Positions 55,194 to 64,000 of a DNA stretch of 64,000 nucleotides are shown here, piece by piece. Every line of letters starts with the position of its first letter. Position 1 is the stretch's first letter. The DNA comes from Orobanche coerulescens (lineage: Eukaryota; Streptophyta; Magnoliopsida; Lamiales; Orobanchaceae): contig CM065802.1 of the NCBI GenBank assembly GCA_033398695.1, positions 78,726,096-78,790,095 of the forward strand, read 5' to 3'. Position numbers and translations under genes: made by a program. The notes under the pieces were generated by a model. That model did not search any database, was not told where the DNA came from, and saw only the letters and a list, made by a program, of their open reading frames with translations.

Positions 55194-58107
55194 TGTAATA
55201 CCCTCGCCTTTAATATTGTATTTCATGATTTAAGTTAAGTGTTTTCGCACCATATCTGTGATGTTGTAGCAAGTATCGACGAATTATGTTAAGTTGGATT
55301 CATAGTCATTCATACTATATTAGTTGTTGGGTGATATTGGGAGAATTCCATTTATGCTTGTTATAGTACTTAACGTACGTTAACCTGTCTTCATAACGTA
55401 CGCTATGTATGTCGCCTTACGTACGTAACATCAATACGTTAACGTATGTAATGCGGAAGATCCTCCGTGATCCGCTTTTGGCGGGTGGGGCGGCGAGGTA
55501 GGTGGTCGGGAGTCGATCGCGACAGCCAAGTCAACGGCTATTACGTACGTAATAGCTACATAGTTACGTACGTAACGAAATGCGTGTTTTGAGGCAGTGA
55601 GATTTGATGAAATTGGTTACGTACGTAATGATCATAAGATTACGTACGTAAAGGCTATAACGTACCTTAACCGCGTTCGTTAACGTACGTAATGTCAAGT
55701 TCAGATTATAAAAGTATGACTTGCCATTCACTTCCTACTCGACCCTTTTCAACCTCCCAACTGAGGAACGATTCCTTTCCCTTACAACTTCGTTTCTAAG
55801 CCTTTCTAACTTGTGTTGGAGCCTCAACACTTGATTGGTGACTTGGAGAAGCTAGAGATTGAAGTGTATCCCTTGAAGTGTTGGTGTTGTTCTTAATTTT
55901 AAGGTTGGTCTTTCTTTAACTCATATCAATTCCATGCTTATGATGATGTTAGTAGATAAATACTTCACATAATGTTAGTTTAAACTAAGTGCAAACATGA
56001 TAAGTTAATTGAATCATGCTCAAACTAAGGGAAGATTAACATTGAAGGTATTAGTGTTACTTCTTGTTGTAAATAACTTCATAATGTGATTGTGTTGATA
56101 ATGATATACTTAAAACCTAATGTATAACATGTTAATTGGAAGTTAATGATAGTCTCAACACTAGGAACATGTTAGGGATGATATCCTTAATGATTAAAAG
56201 TGAGAAATGTTAAATTTGTCTTGAACATTCTATTGATTCTTGAAGGTAGTATAAAACCATGATTTTTGGCCTCTAAAACCTTTGTAATAAAATTGTTGGG
56301 AAGATTATATTAACCCTTTGAAGATGATATTCGCTAGATGGGTTGAAGTTACTTCCAAAATTTCAAGTATCCAATGATATAACTAGGCTTTTAATAAATT
56401 CTTCAAAGTAAATCAATGAATGTTGATAGAAGGAAGTTGTAATCTTCATATGTTCGAATTTATCGATTTCATTAAAGGGTGTTAATCACTACATTAATAG
56501 GTTGATAATGTTCTTAAGAGGATTGTGTTGAATATGATGATACAAATGCGGTAGATGAGTAGCCGAATTCCATTTCATTAATCCGGGCGTATTAAGAAAC
56601 GTAAATTAAGATGATGTTCTTAGTTCACTAAAAACTTAAACTTATGTTTCGTATAGTAATCAAGTTTTGAATGTAATCGTTGGTAAAATAATGAAGAACG
56701 TAATTAAACACAAACTTATATCGTAATTGGAAGTGTCGATGATTTGAAAAGATATTTTCACGATATTACATTGATGATAAACTAGACATCAAGTATTTGA
56801 CATTAAGGTTAGAATATGTGAACGAACATGATAAACATACAATGATTTGTAATGAGAACATTAAAATGATCAATAGGATGATTGATTTATTCAAGTAAAA
56901 TTACGAATATTATTTATGTAATAATACCATTATCGTACAAATGTGTTGTTGAATGAATTACATTTCATTCAAGGTGCTTGTTCATGTGAGTATTGTTAGA
57001 CGAGGATACCGTTCGTTTGACCATTCAAAGAAGAATTATTCATCCACGAAATTGAGGCAAGTTATCTTGATTGGTTATAATGATGTGTGGATTCTTATGA
57101 TGATTATGCATTTCGTGTATATGAAACACCTATAAACTTGTGTCTTGTGACTTGAGGTTGTTCTTAATGATGTCCCGTTTTCATCGTGGGATTGTATTCC
57201 CAAGTTCGTTACTTTTGGACCCTTGATATTGTTGAGCTTTGTTGACACTTCGGTGAGTTGTTCGATTCCTTAGTAAAAGTGTAATTCGTTGAGTTTCGTT
57301 GTCATGTTGTATCGTGACATCTCTGGAGTCATATCTGCGCGCCGATTGGTTATGTGTAGGATTTTTAGCCGGGCACTGGATGATCATGCGTGGAGGTTTT
57401 CCACATTTAGATCGTGCACACGAGACGTAGTTCGTGATGCTAATTAGGTACATCGTCCCACGTATATTCTGGATTCCGTATATGGGGTGGACATGTGCAC
57501 GGACACATTTCCAGATCGGGCGTACTGTGACGTCCGTCTTGAGCCATAGTATATGGTCGTTCGTATATTTGGTTATGTTCGACAGTTGGGACTGATTGTT
57601 TATACGCCTTCGGGGTATATTCAGTATTCGGTGGATTTCTTTGAGATCAGTATATATGAATTGTATAATGCCATGAGAATTATTATCATGTATAGATGAC
57701 CCTGTGGTTTGGGGCGAAATACTTGTATTTCAGGGCGAGGAAAGGGCAAGGCACAGGAGGAGCACAATGGCGACGGAGGATTCTGATGTATGCTATTTCG
57801 GGGGGCCCGAGTCTTTTGGTTGTTCGGTTATGTTTTATTGTGACTTTCATTTTTATTTTGTGCCGGATGAATGTACTAAGATTTGTTAGGTACTGCCCAT
57901 CGTCATATGGTCTGTACCGAATTTGGATCCTGTGTTTGTTTGCCCGTATTTAAAGATATGAATAACTCATGCTCCACACCGGGGTTTTGATAAATGTTGT
58001 GGTACGGTGCCACGTTGTCAGATTTTAAATGTATATTGTGATATCGCCTGGTGGGTCCCAGTAGGGGTCCACGGCCTTTGTAATAGCCACTGTTTTTGGG
58101 TATTACG
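55194..58107 (+). repeat. 5' LTR of Tekay-like element E
   Basis: TGTAATACCC at 55194 to GGGTATTACG at 58107 (last base expected A), 2914 bp. In sense it holds the U3 palindromes, TATAAAA at 55707-55713, then a long non-coding transcribed part. The first 820 bp are nearly identical to the 3' LTR at 63180, apart from patches near 55440-55500 and 55650-55665. ORFs within 57696-57953 are considered chance. The left flank is the CACTA TNPA-like exon. Confidence 0.85.
55371..55713 (+). promoter_or_regulatory. Element E U3 (5' LTR): TATA box and about 10 ACGTACGT palindromes
   Basis: Sites TTAACGTACGTTAA (55373), AACGTACGCT (55396), TTACGTACGTAA (55417), then near 55437, 55542, 55565, 55618, 55641, 55659 and TTAACGTACGTAA (55680-55692). 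The last one ends 14 bp before TATAAAA (55707-55713). The same array is at 63358-63696 in the 3' LTR. Confidence 0.85.
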
Positions 58108-58112
58108 AGAAG

Positions 58113-58128
58113 ATGGTATCGAGAGAGT
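58113..58128 (+). other. Primer binding site region of element E
   Basis: ATGGTATCGAGAGAGT lies six bases after the LTR end. TGGTATC matches the initiator tRNA-Met site, the remainder is degenerate (TGGTATCGGAGC in A and D). The leader from here to 58514 has no gene. Confidence 0.65.
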
Positions 58129-58514
58129 GTGTTTTTATTTTGAGTCATTGTAGAATCGAAATAGCATCAAGAAACCTTCGTGCCACGTGTAACTGTGCAA
58201 GCGCGACCGTCGAATACGGTATGTTCTCATGAACCATAATTTGATTACGCATGATATTGTGATGTATTGGTCTCCTTACTTATCTTGGCATCTTGCTACC
58301 ATGAGGCAAAATTCATCTGTTTGAGGAGAACCTAAATTAATTATGTGATTGGAATTGTTTCGACTTAATGTTGATATGATATTGAGTGTGTAACACTTGT
58401 AGTGCCAGTGATTCGTTACAACTGCTTGTTGGATAGGAAATTCCCTGTTGCTATTAACTTAGCATGAATTATGATTGATAAATCGAACTGTACTTGTGAC
58501 TTGATTCTTTCAGT

Positions 58515-59600
58515 ATGGAAAGGAACCTGAGAGGCCGTGGCAGAGGGGGACGAGGCCGCGGAAGAGGCCGAATTCCGATACCACGAGCTAACAGATGCGC
58601 GAATGTGGAGCGAGTTCCATGACGTGGATTCGCCTTCTAGGGACCAATCACACCACACCGAGAGAATGCACGCGTCGATCCTTACACCGTGATGCGGGCA
58701 TGATGGCCCGAATGACCCAAATGGGTCGGTGATGGAAACTATGCAGGAATACTCTTGGTCAACGGCGGGGACAACGACCTCCGCCTCCGGTGCCTGGCGG
58801 GATCGTGAGCCGGATTATTAGCGACATATCACGTCAGCGACCTCCGACTTTTGAAGGCTCATCTGAGCCTGCTGACATTGTACACTGGATAGAGCATTTC
58901 GAGAAACTGTTCGAGATGGTGGAGTGCCCAGAGGAAAATCGAGTTGATGTGGCAGCCTACTACCTTAGTAAGAGTGCCCATACTTGGTGGCTTTCTGTGA
59001 GGCCTGCCGAAGGCGCGAGTACTTGGGAGGAATTCAAGAATCTTATGCTAGATCGTTACTATCCTGCACCCCTCCGTAAAGCCAAACTGTCCGAATTACT
59101 AAACCCCGACCCATCGGAAGACGAGGATGTGTTAGCGATTGCCGAAAAATTCCAAGCACTTCTCCCTTTTGCTACGTCAGTTGTCCGTTCGGAAGCTGAT
59201 AAGATCAAATATTTCCTCAAGAGGCTTAAACCCCGAATGAGGATGCAATTACTCAATCACCACTGTACGACCTTACCGGAGTTTATTGAGAAGGCTTTGG
59301 AGTATGAACTTACTGCAAAGGAGATTTCTAAGAAGCAGCCTCAGTTTTCCAACAAGAGATCCAGGAACCAGACCCAAGGAGACGATGGCAGGGGTATTCA
59401 AGAAACCCCGGCTGTACCAAATCCTTCCGGCGGCCACCTATGGCACCGAAACGGCGAAACGCACTCTCGGGCAATCGGCTCACTGTCGTGTGTTATAAGC
59501 GTGGGGACCGAGGGCATATCAGCTCCAAGTGTCGGCCGGCCGTTACTGTCACACTTGCGGGAAGAACGATCACCGTGCTCGCTATTGCGGGGTGGACTCG
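58515..59600 (+). pseudogene. Element E gag
   Basis: ATG at 58515 starts an RG-rich N-terminus (MERNLRGRGRGGRGRGRGRI) that soon hits a stop. The capsid-type gag domain lies in 58790-59340 (RQRPPTFEGSSEPADIVHWI, ENRVDVAAYYLSKSAHTWWL). Two zinc knuckles follow in two further frames: CYKRGDRGHISSKC (about 59480-59530; second Cys replaced by Arg) and CHTCGKNDHRARYC (about 59540-59580). Several frameshifts inactivate it. As in D, the second knuckle is -1 relative to the first. Confidence 0.8.
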
Positions 59601-59762
59601 GGCATGCTCGATAGCATCTCTTGCTCGATCTGATCTTACTCAGAACGTGCTCCTCCATCCGCTTCTTACCGGACTAAGGCGAACAAAGGGATGGGCCGTG
59701 GAAATCAAGTTGGTACACACAGCAGGGTTGCAAAACCCGAGTCTACGAGATGAAGAAAGCCG

Positions 59763-60263
59763 ATGATCCGAAGCCGGCATGATTGCAGTACTCTTGAGAT
59801 CCACTCTCGGCCGTTTGTGTTCTTTTTGATCGGTGCTTCACACTCCTTTTTGTCTAGTTCTTGTTTGAGTCGTTTGTATTTGAATCGTGTTACCGATTGT
59901 GAACCTTATGTAATTGGTCTACCCGATGGTAGAAGAATTATTGGGAGTCGTGAAGTACAGAACTGTCCGATTAGCATGAACAACCGTGAGTGGTTGTCCG
60001 ACTTGATTGTGGTTGATTTACCTAAAGATGATGTAATCATGGGTATCGATTGGATGGATCGTCACGATGCCGTGCTTAGCGTACGTAAGCGAATGGTGAC
60101 CGTCACATCGGATGATGGCGTCGAGTGTATTTTTCGGGGTGATAATCCCAATCATTCTGGGAGAGTCATCAGCGCTATGAAGGCTATGAGATTACTGAAC
60201 CAGGGATGCATTGGTTATTGGTGTTACATGACTAAGGCAGTGACCGGCGGTCAAATTGATTGA
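59763..60263 (+). pseudogene. Element E protease region
   Basis: The segment FFLIGASHSFLSSSCLSRLY occupies the position where D has VLFDSGATHSFISL, so the catalytic Asp of the DSGA motif is lost (LIGA). The following LSDLIVVDLPKDDVIMGIDW and RKRMVTVTSDDGVECIFRG are the usual protease-RT linker. TTAGCGTACGTAA, an exact U3-type site, occurs inside this coding region at 60076-60088. Confidence 0.75.
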
Positions 60264-60349
60264 TATTCCGAGAGTTCGAGATTATCCAGATGTATTTCCG
60301 CACGAGCTTCGGGAATACCCCCACGTGAGAGGTAGAATTTACCATTGAG

Positions 60350-61237
60350 TTGGAGCAGGGCGTCCCGCTTTCGAAAGCACCATATCGTATGGCCCCGACT
60401 GAGATGCAGGAGTTGAAAAGACAACTCGAAGAATTAACTGAGAAAGGATATGTTCGGCCCAGTGCATCCCCTTGGGGAGCGCCGGTGTTATTCGTACGGA
60501 AGAAGGACGGATCGCTGCATTTGTGTATTGATTACCGGGAGCTGAACAAAGTAACAATTAAGAACAAATATCCTTTACCTCGCATCGATGATCTATTGGA
60601 TCAGATCCAAGGAGCTGCTGTATTTTCCAAGATCGACTTGAGGTCCGGGTACCACCAATTGCGGATTCGAGAGTCTGACGTCCCGAAGACAGATTTTCGC
60701 ACTCGCTATGGGCATTATGAGTTCGTTGTCATGCCATTCGGACTGACTAATGCACCTGCGGTATTCATGGAATTGATGAATCGGGTTTTTATTAATTATC
60801 TGGATCGTTTTGTAGTCGTTTTTATTGACGATATCTTGGTCTACTCTCGTGATCATGAGAAGCATGAGTGTCACCTCCGCCAGGTTCTCGACGCATTAAA
60901 ACGAGAACAACTCTATGGAAAATTTTCTAAGTGTGAATTCTGGATGTCTGAAGTTATTTTTCTGGGTCATGTGATATCAGCAGAGGAAGTAAGAGTAGAC
61001 CCACAGAAGACGGAAGCTATCCGAGGCTGGCTACCCCCAAAGAACGTGAAGGAAGTTCGTAGTTTTCTGGGTCTAGCAGGCTATTACAGACGATTCGTGG
61101 AAGGATTTTCCAAAATTGCTCAACCGATGACTAATCTGTTGAGAAAAGATAAGAAGTACTTGTGGTCGGAAGCATGTCAGCAAAGTTTTGATGAACTCAA
61201 AGGTCGATTAATTTCATTTTGTTTTAGTACTACCTAG
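60350..61237 (+). pseudogene. Element E reverse transcriptase
   Basis: A 295-codon open stretch covers the RT core: [72 protein letters not shown], the active-site [11 protein letters not shown] (about 60815-60845), the thumb [20 protein letters not shown] and [16 protein letters not shown]. All core catalytic residues look present, unlike D. It ends by frameshift at 61237 just before RNase H, so no fused RT-RNase H product is possible from this copy. Confidence 0.85.
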
Positions 61238-61600
61238 AGGAACGGAAGGATTCGTGGTATATAGCGATGCATCGAGGCAGGCCTTGGCTGCGTGTTAATG
61301 CGGGACGGGAAAGTGATCGCCTATGCGTCCAGCGATTGCGTCCTTACGAGGTCAACTACCCAACTCATGACTTGGAGTTAGCAACCGTAGTGTTTGCTTT
61401 AAAAATCGCGCCACTATCTGTATGGAGTTGCCTGCGATTTTTACGGACCACAAGAGCACAAGTATATTTTTACCCATAAGGAGTTGAATATGAGACAAAG
61501 GAGGTGGTTAGAGCTAATCAAAGACTATGATATCGAGATCCTTTATCATCCAGGCAAGGCAAACGTGGTTGCCGATGCCTTGAGCCGCAAGACGGTGCGG
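61237..61600 (+). pseudogene. Element E RNase H region
   Basis: Fragments in alternating frames: VVYSDAS and an AYAS-like stretch near 61250-61330, [18 protein letters not shown] (61350-61405), and [20 protein letters not shown] with [14 protein letters not shown] (61484-61595). At least three frameshifts. Confidence 0.75.
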
Positions 61601-61699
61601 GAGCGAGATACTAGCTCGTTTGACCGCCTGAGAGGAGTTGCAATTAGAGTTCATGAGACCGAGAGATTGAGGTCCTGGATACAACGCATTCGAGGACAA

Positions 61700-62001
61700 G
61701 CTGTTCATGCTTGAGATTTCACCATCCATTGATGAGACGATCGGGGCCAAGCAGATAGCGGACCCATTCTTATCCGAGTTCGAGGAGAAATCGATCGGGA
61801 AGGCCCCTGGATTTGTGGTTCACGAGGATGGGTATTACGCTTTAAAAATCGAGTGTGTGTACCAGACGAAGAGTTGAGGAATACTATTCTCAAGGAGGTT
61901 CATGCTACCCGTATTCCATACACCGGATCAAACAAAATGTATAAGGATTTGAAGCCGTATTATTGGTGGGGTAACATGAAGCAGGAGGTTGTCGAATTCG
62001 T
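61700..62001 (+). pseudogene. Element E integrase N-terminal (zinc finger) region
   Basis: GKAPGFVVHEDG..., then in another frame the degraded counterpart of D's [18 protein letters not shown] (MYKDLKPYYWWGNMKQEVVE, about 61938-61998). Stops and frameshifts separate it from the intact core downstream. Confidence 0.6.
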
Positions 62002-63144
62002 TTGAAATGTTTGACTGTCGGAGTCAAGATTGAGCATCAACGACCAGCTGGCATGATGAAACTGCTTCCGATTCCCGAGTGGAAGTGGGAAGACATATCG
62101 ATGGACTTTATTACTAGTTTGCCGACGAGCCGTCGAGGCATGAATACGATTTGGGTGGTTGTGGATCGATTGACTAAATCAGCCCACTTTTTGGATATCA
62201 AGGATACTTGGGGCCCTGAGAGATTGGCCCAATTATTCATCAAAGAGATTGTGAGACTGCATGGCACCCCTAAGAGTATTGTATCAGATCGGGACGGACG
62301 GTTCATGTCGCACTTCTGGAAGGCGGTTCATCGTGCTATGGGTACACATTTGAACTTCAGTACGGCTTTTCATCCTCAGACCGACGGTCAGTCTGAGAGG
62401 ATAATTCAAACTCTAGAGGATATGTTGAGGGCATGTGCTCTCGATTGGAAGCCTGACTGGGAAGCCCAACTGCCGTTGGTAGAATTCACATACAATAATA
62501 GCTTGCACGCCTCGATCATGATGGCACCTTATGAAGCATTGTATGGTCGTCGTTGTAGGTCCCCCTTGTGCTGGGACGAATTGTCTGAATCTATTGGTAC
62601 GGAACCTGATGTGTTATTGGCAGCCCGCGAGAAGATTTCCCTGATCAAGAGCCGTCTATTAACGGCCCAAAGCCACCAGAAATCATATGCAGATAATCGT
62701 CGACGACCACTCGAGTTTGAGGTTGGTGACCATGTACTAGTCAAAGTATCTCCTACTAGAGGTGTTTTCCGATTCGAGAAGAGAGGCAAATTGAGCCCAA
62801 GGTACATTGGTCCGTTTGAGATCCTGGAACGAGTAGGCGACCTAGCCTATCGTTTAGCATTACCACCAGCTTTGAGCCGGATTCACAACGTATTCCATGT
62901 ATCTCAGTTAAGGAAGTATGTTGCTGATCCAAGTCACGTTATTCAATTCGACGAGGTCGAAATAGCCGACGAGCATTCGTATGAAGAACGGCCTGTGCAG
63001 ATACTCGAGAGAAGAATTAAACAGTTGAGGAACAAGACGATTCCCTTATTAAAAATTCAGTGGTCGAGACATGGAGTCGAGGAAGCTACGTGGGAGACCG
63101 AAGATAGCATGCGAGAGAAATACCCCGAACTGTTTACTCCTTAG
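62002..63144 (+). CDS. Element E integrase core and chromodomain (intact 380-codon ORF, 5'-truncated reading)
   Basis: Uninterrupted from KCLTVGVKIEHQRPAG to the stop at 63144. Integrase catalytic residues are all present: Asp in EDISMDFITSLP, Asp in SIVSDRDGRFMSHFW, Glu in DGQSERIIQTLEDM. Then follow NNSLHASIMMAPYEALYGRR, the GPFEILERVGDLAYRL and HNVFHVSQLRKYV segments, and a chromodomain-like tail (IQWSRHGVEEATWETEDSMR). In chromoviruses this enzyme inserts cDNA and the chromodomain steers it to heterochromatin. The first ATG here is inside the polyprotein and not a real start; the natural product would be cleaved from a longer polyprotein that this copy cannot make. Confidence 0.8.
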   Translation: MKCLTVGVKIEHQRPAGMMKLLPIPEWKWEDISMDFITSLPTSRRGMNTIWVVVDRLTKSAHFLDIKDTWGPERLAQLFIKEIVRLHGTPKSIVSDRDGRFMSHFWKAVHRAMGTHLNFSTAFHPQTDGQSERIIQTLEDMLRACALDWKPDWEAQLPLVEFTYNNSLHASIMMAPYEALYGRRCRSPLCWDELSESIGTEPDVLLAAREKISLIKSRLLTAQSHQKSYADNRRRPLEFEVGDHVLVKVSPTRGVFRFEKRGKLSPRYIGPFEILERVGDLAYRLALPPALSRIHNVFHVSQLRKYVADPSHVIQFDEVEIADEHSYEERPVQILERRIKQLRNKTIPLLKIQWSRHGVEEATWETEDSMREKYPELFTP

Positions 63145-63160
63145 TTTCGGGGACGAAACT

Positions 63161-63179
63161 CCTTTTAAGGGGGGGAGTA
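63161..63179 (+). other. Polypurine tract of element E
   Basis: TTTTAAGGGGGGGAGTA directly precedes the 3' LTR that starts TGTAATACCC at 63180. Confidence 0.85.
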
Positions 63180-64000
63180 TGTAATACCCTCGCCTTTAAT
63201 ATTGTATTTCATGATTTAAGTTAAGTGTTTTCGCACCATATCTGTGATGTTGTAGCAAGTATCGACGAATTATGTTAAGTTGGATTCATAGTCATTCATA
63301 CTATATTAGTTGTTGGGTGATATTGGGAGAATTCCATTTATGCTTGTTATAGTACTTAACGTACGTTAACCTGTCTTCATAACGTACGCTATGTATGTCG
63401 CCTTACGTACGTAACATCAATACGTTAACGTACGTAATGCGGAAGATCCTCGGCGATCGCCTTTCGGCGGGTGGGGCCGAGCAGGGGTAGGTGGTCGGGA
63501 GTCGATCGCGACAGCCAAGTCAACGGCTATTACGTACGTAATAGCTACATAGTTACGTACGTAACGAAATGCGTGTTTTGAGGCAGTGAGATTTGATGAA
63601 ATTGGTTACGTACGTAATGATCATAAGATTACGTACGTAAAGACGTACGTTAACCGCGTTCGTTAACGTACGTAATGTCAAGTTCAGATTATAAAAGTAT
63701 GACTTGCCATTCACTTCCTACTCGACCCTTTTCAACCTCCCAACTGAGGAACGATTCCTTTCCCTTACAACTTCGTTTCTAAGACTTTCTAACTTGTGTT
63801 GGAGCCTCAACACTTGATTGGTGACTTGGAGAAGCTAGAGATTGAAGTGTATCCCTTGAAGTGTTGGTGTTGTTCTTCATTTTAAGGTTGGTCTTTCTTT
63901 AACTCATATCAATTCCATGCTTATGATGATGTTAGTAGATAAATACTTCACATAATGTTAGTTTAAACTAAGTGCAAACATGATAAGTTAATTGAATCAT
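63180..64000 (+). repeat. 3' LTR of element E (runs off the window)
   Basis: The first 821 bp match the 5' LTR almost exactly, with a palindrome array at 63358-63680 and TATAAAA at 63690-63696. It differs from the 5' LTR mainly in a short patch at about 63440-63490 and near 63640-63655 (GACGTACGTTAA replaces GGCTATAACGTACCTTAA). Confidence 0.9.

Noticed and set aside
57696..57953. Overlapping ORFs near the end of the E 5' LTR
   Set aside because: Located in the LTR R/U5 region with no domain or conserved start; chance reading.

Overview
This window is plant nuclear DNA, most likely from a eudicot, and consists almost wholly of nested transposable elements. I see no ordinary host gene, rRNA gene or intact tRNA gene. 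The plant assignment rests on the element types: Tekay-like chromovirus Ty3/gypsy polyproteins ending in a chromodomain, a Tat-like integrase, Ty1/copia remnants, CACTA (TNP2/En-Spm) genes with GT-AG introns, RICESLEEPER-like hAT transposases, a Stowaway MITE, and primer sites complementary to initiator tRNA-Met (TGGTATCGGAGC). The species cannot be named from the sequence alone.

Layout. 1-5413: two decayed hAT transposases converge (first +, second -) around a fragment of a Tekay-like LTR; a Stowaway MITE sits in the first. 5419-21799: the 3' half of a minus-sense Tat-like retrotransposon (Tat1): 3' LTR, a plus-strand antisense gene with a Transposase_28-like domain, a 102-bp array, a 54-bp array and the integrase. 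The 54-bp array was hit by a 635-bp hAT MITE (10004-10638) and by a 9.9-kb non-autonomous LTR element (element A, 10806-20711). 21800-34791: a Ty1/copia element (X) inserted in the Tat1 integrase, with a second copia (Y) inside it and an apparent deletion joining the two. 34796-about 39300: LTR and antisense spliced gene of a second Tat-like element (Tat2). 39339-55193: a CACTA element with a TNP2-like gene, subterminal palindromes, and a TNPA-like (Transposase_24) gene. The TNPA-like gene is split twice, in its leader by Tekay element D (42544-51701, minus sense) and in a 3' exon by Tekay element E (55194 to beyond the window, plus sense).

The most interesting pattern lies in the LTR promoters. 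Four related but distinct LTR sequences (fragment near 3970, element A, D and E) each carry short CpG-rich palindromes of the form TTA(C/GC)G-NN-CG(T/CT)AA in U3. In every one the palindrome nearest the promoter ends 11-14 bp upstream of the TATA box. The palindrome sequence differs by family (TTACGTACGTAA, TAGCGYGCGCTA, TTACGGTCGTAA) but the geometry is the same. The CACTA element shows a parallel arrangement, with its subterminal palindromes ending 5 bp before a TATA box. Downstream of the TATA box three of the LTR families also share a minisatellite with the core GGTCYGACGGG. Element A codes for nothing recognisable but shares LTR ends, primer-site leader and polypurine region with D, as expected of a non-autonomous partner.

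Nearly every coding region is broken by stops or frameshifts and is reported as a pseudogene. The exception is the integrase-chromodomain part of element E (62002-63144). All positions, intron borders and families come from reading the sequence; no database search or alignment program was run.
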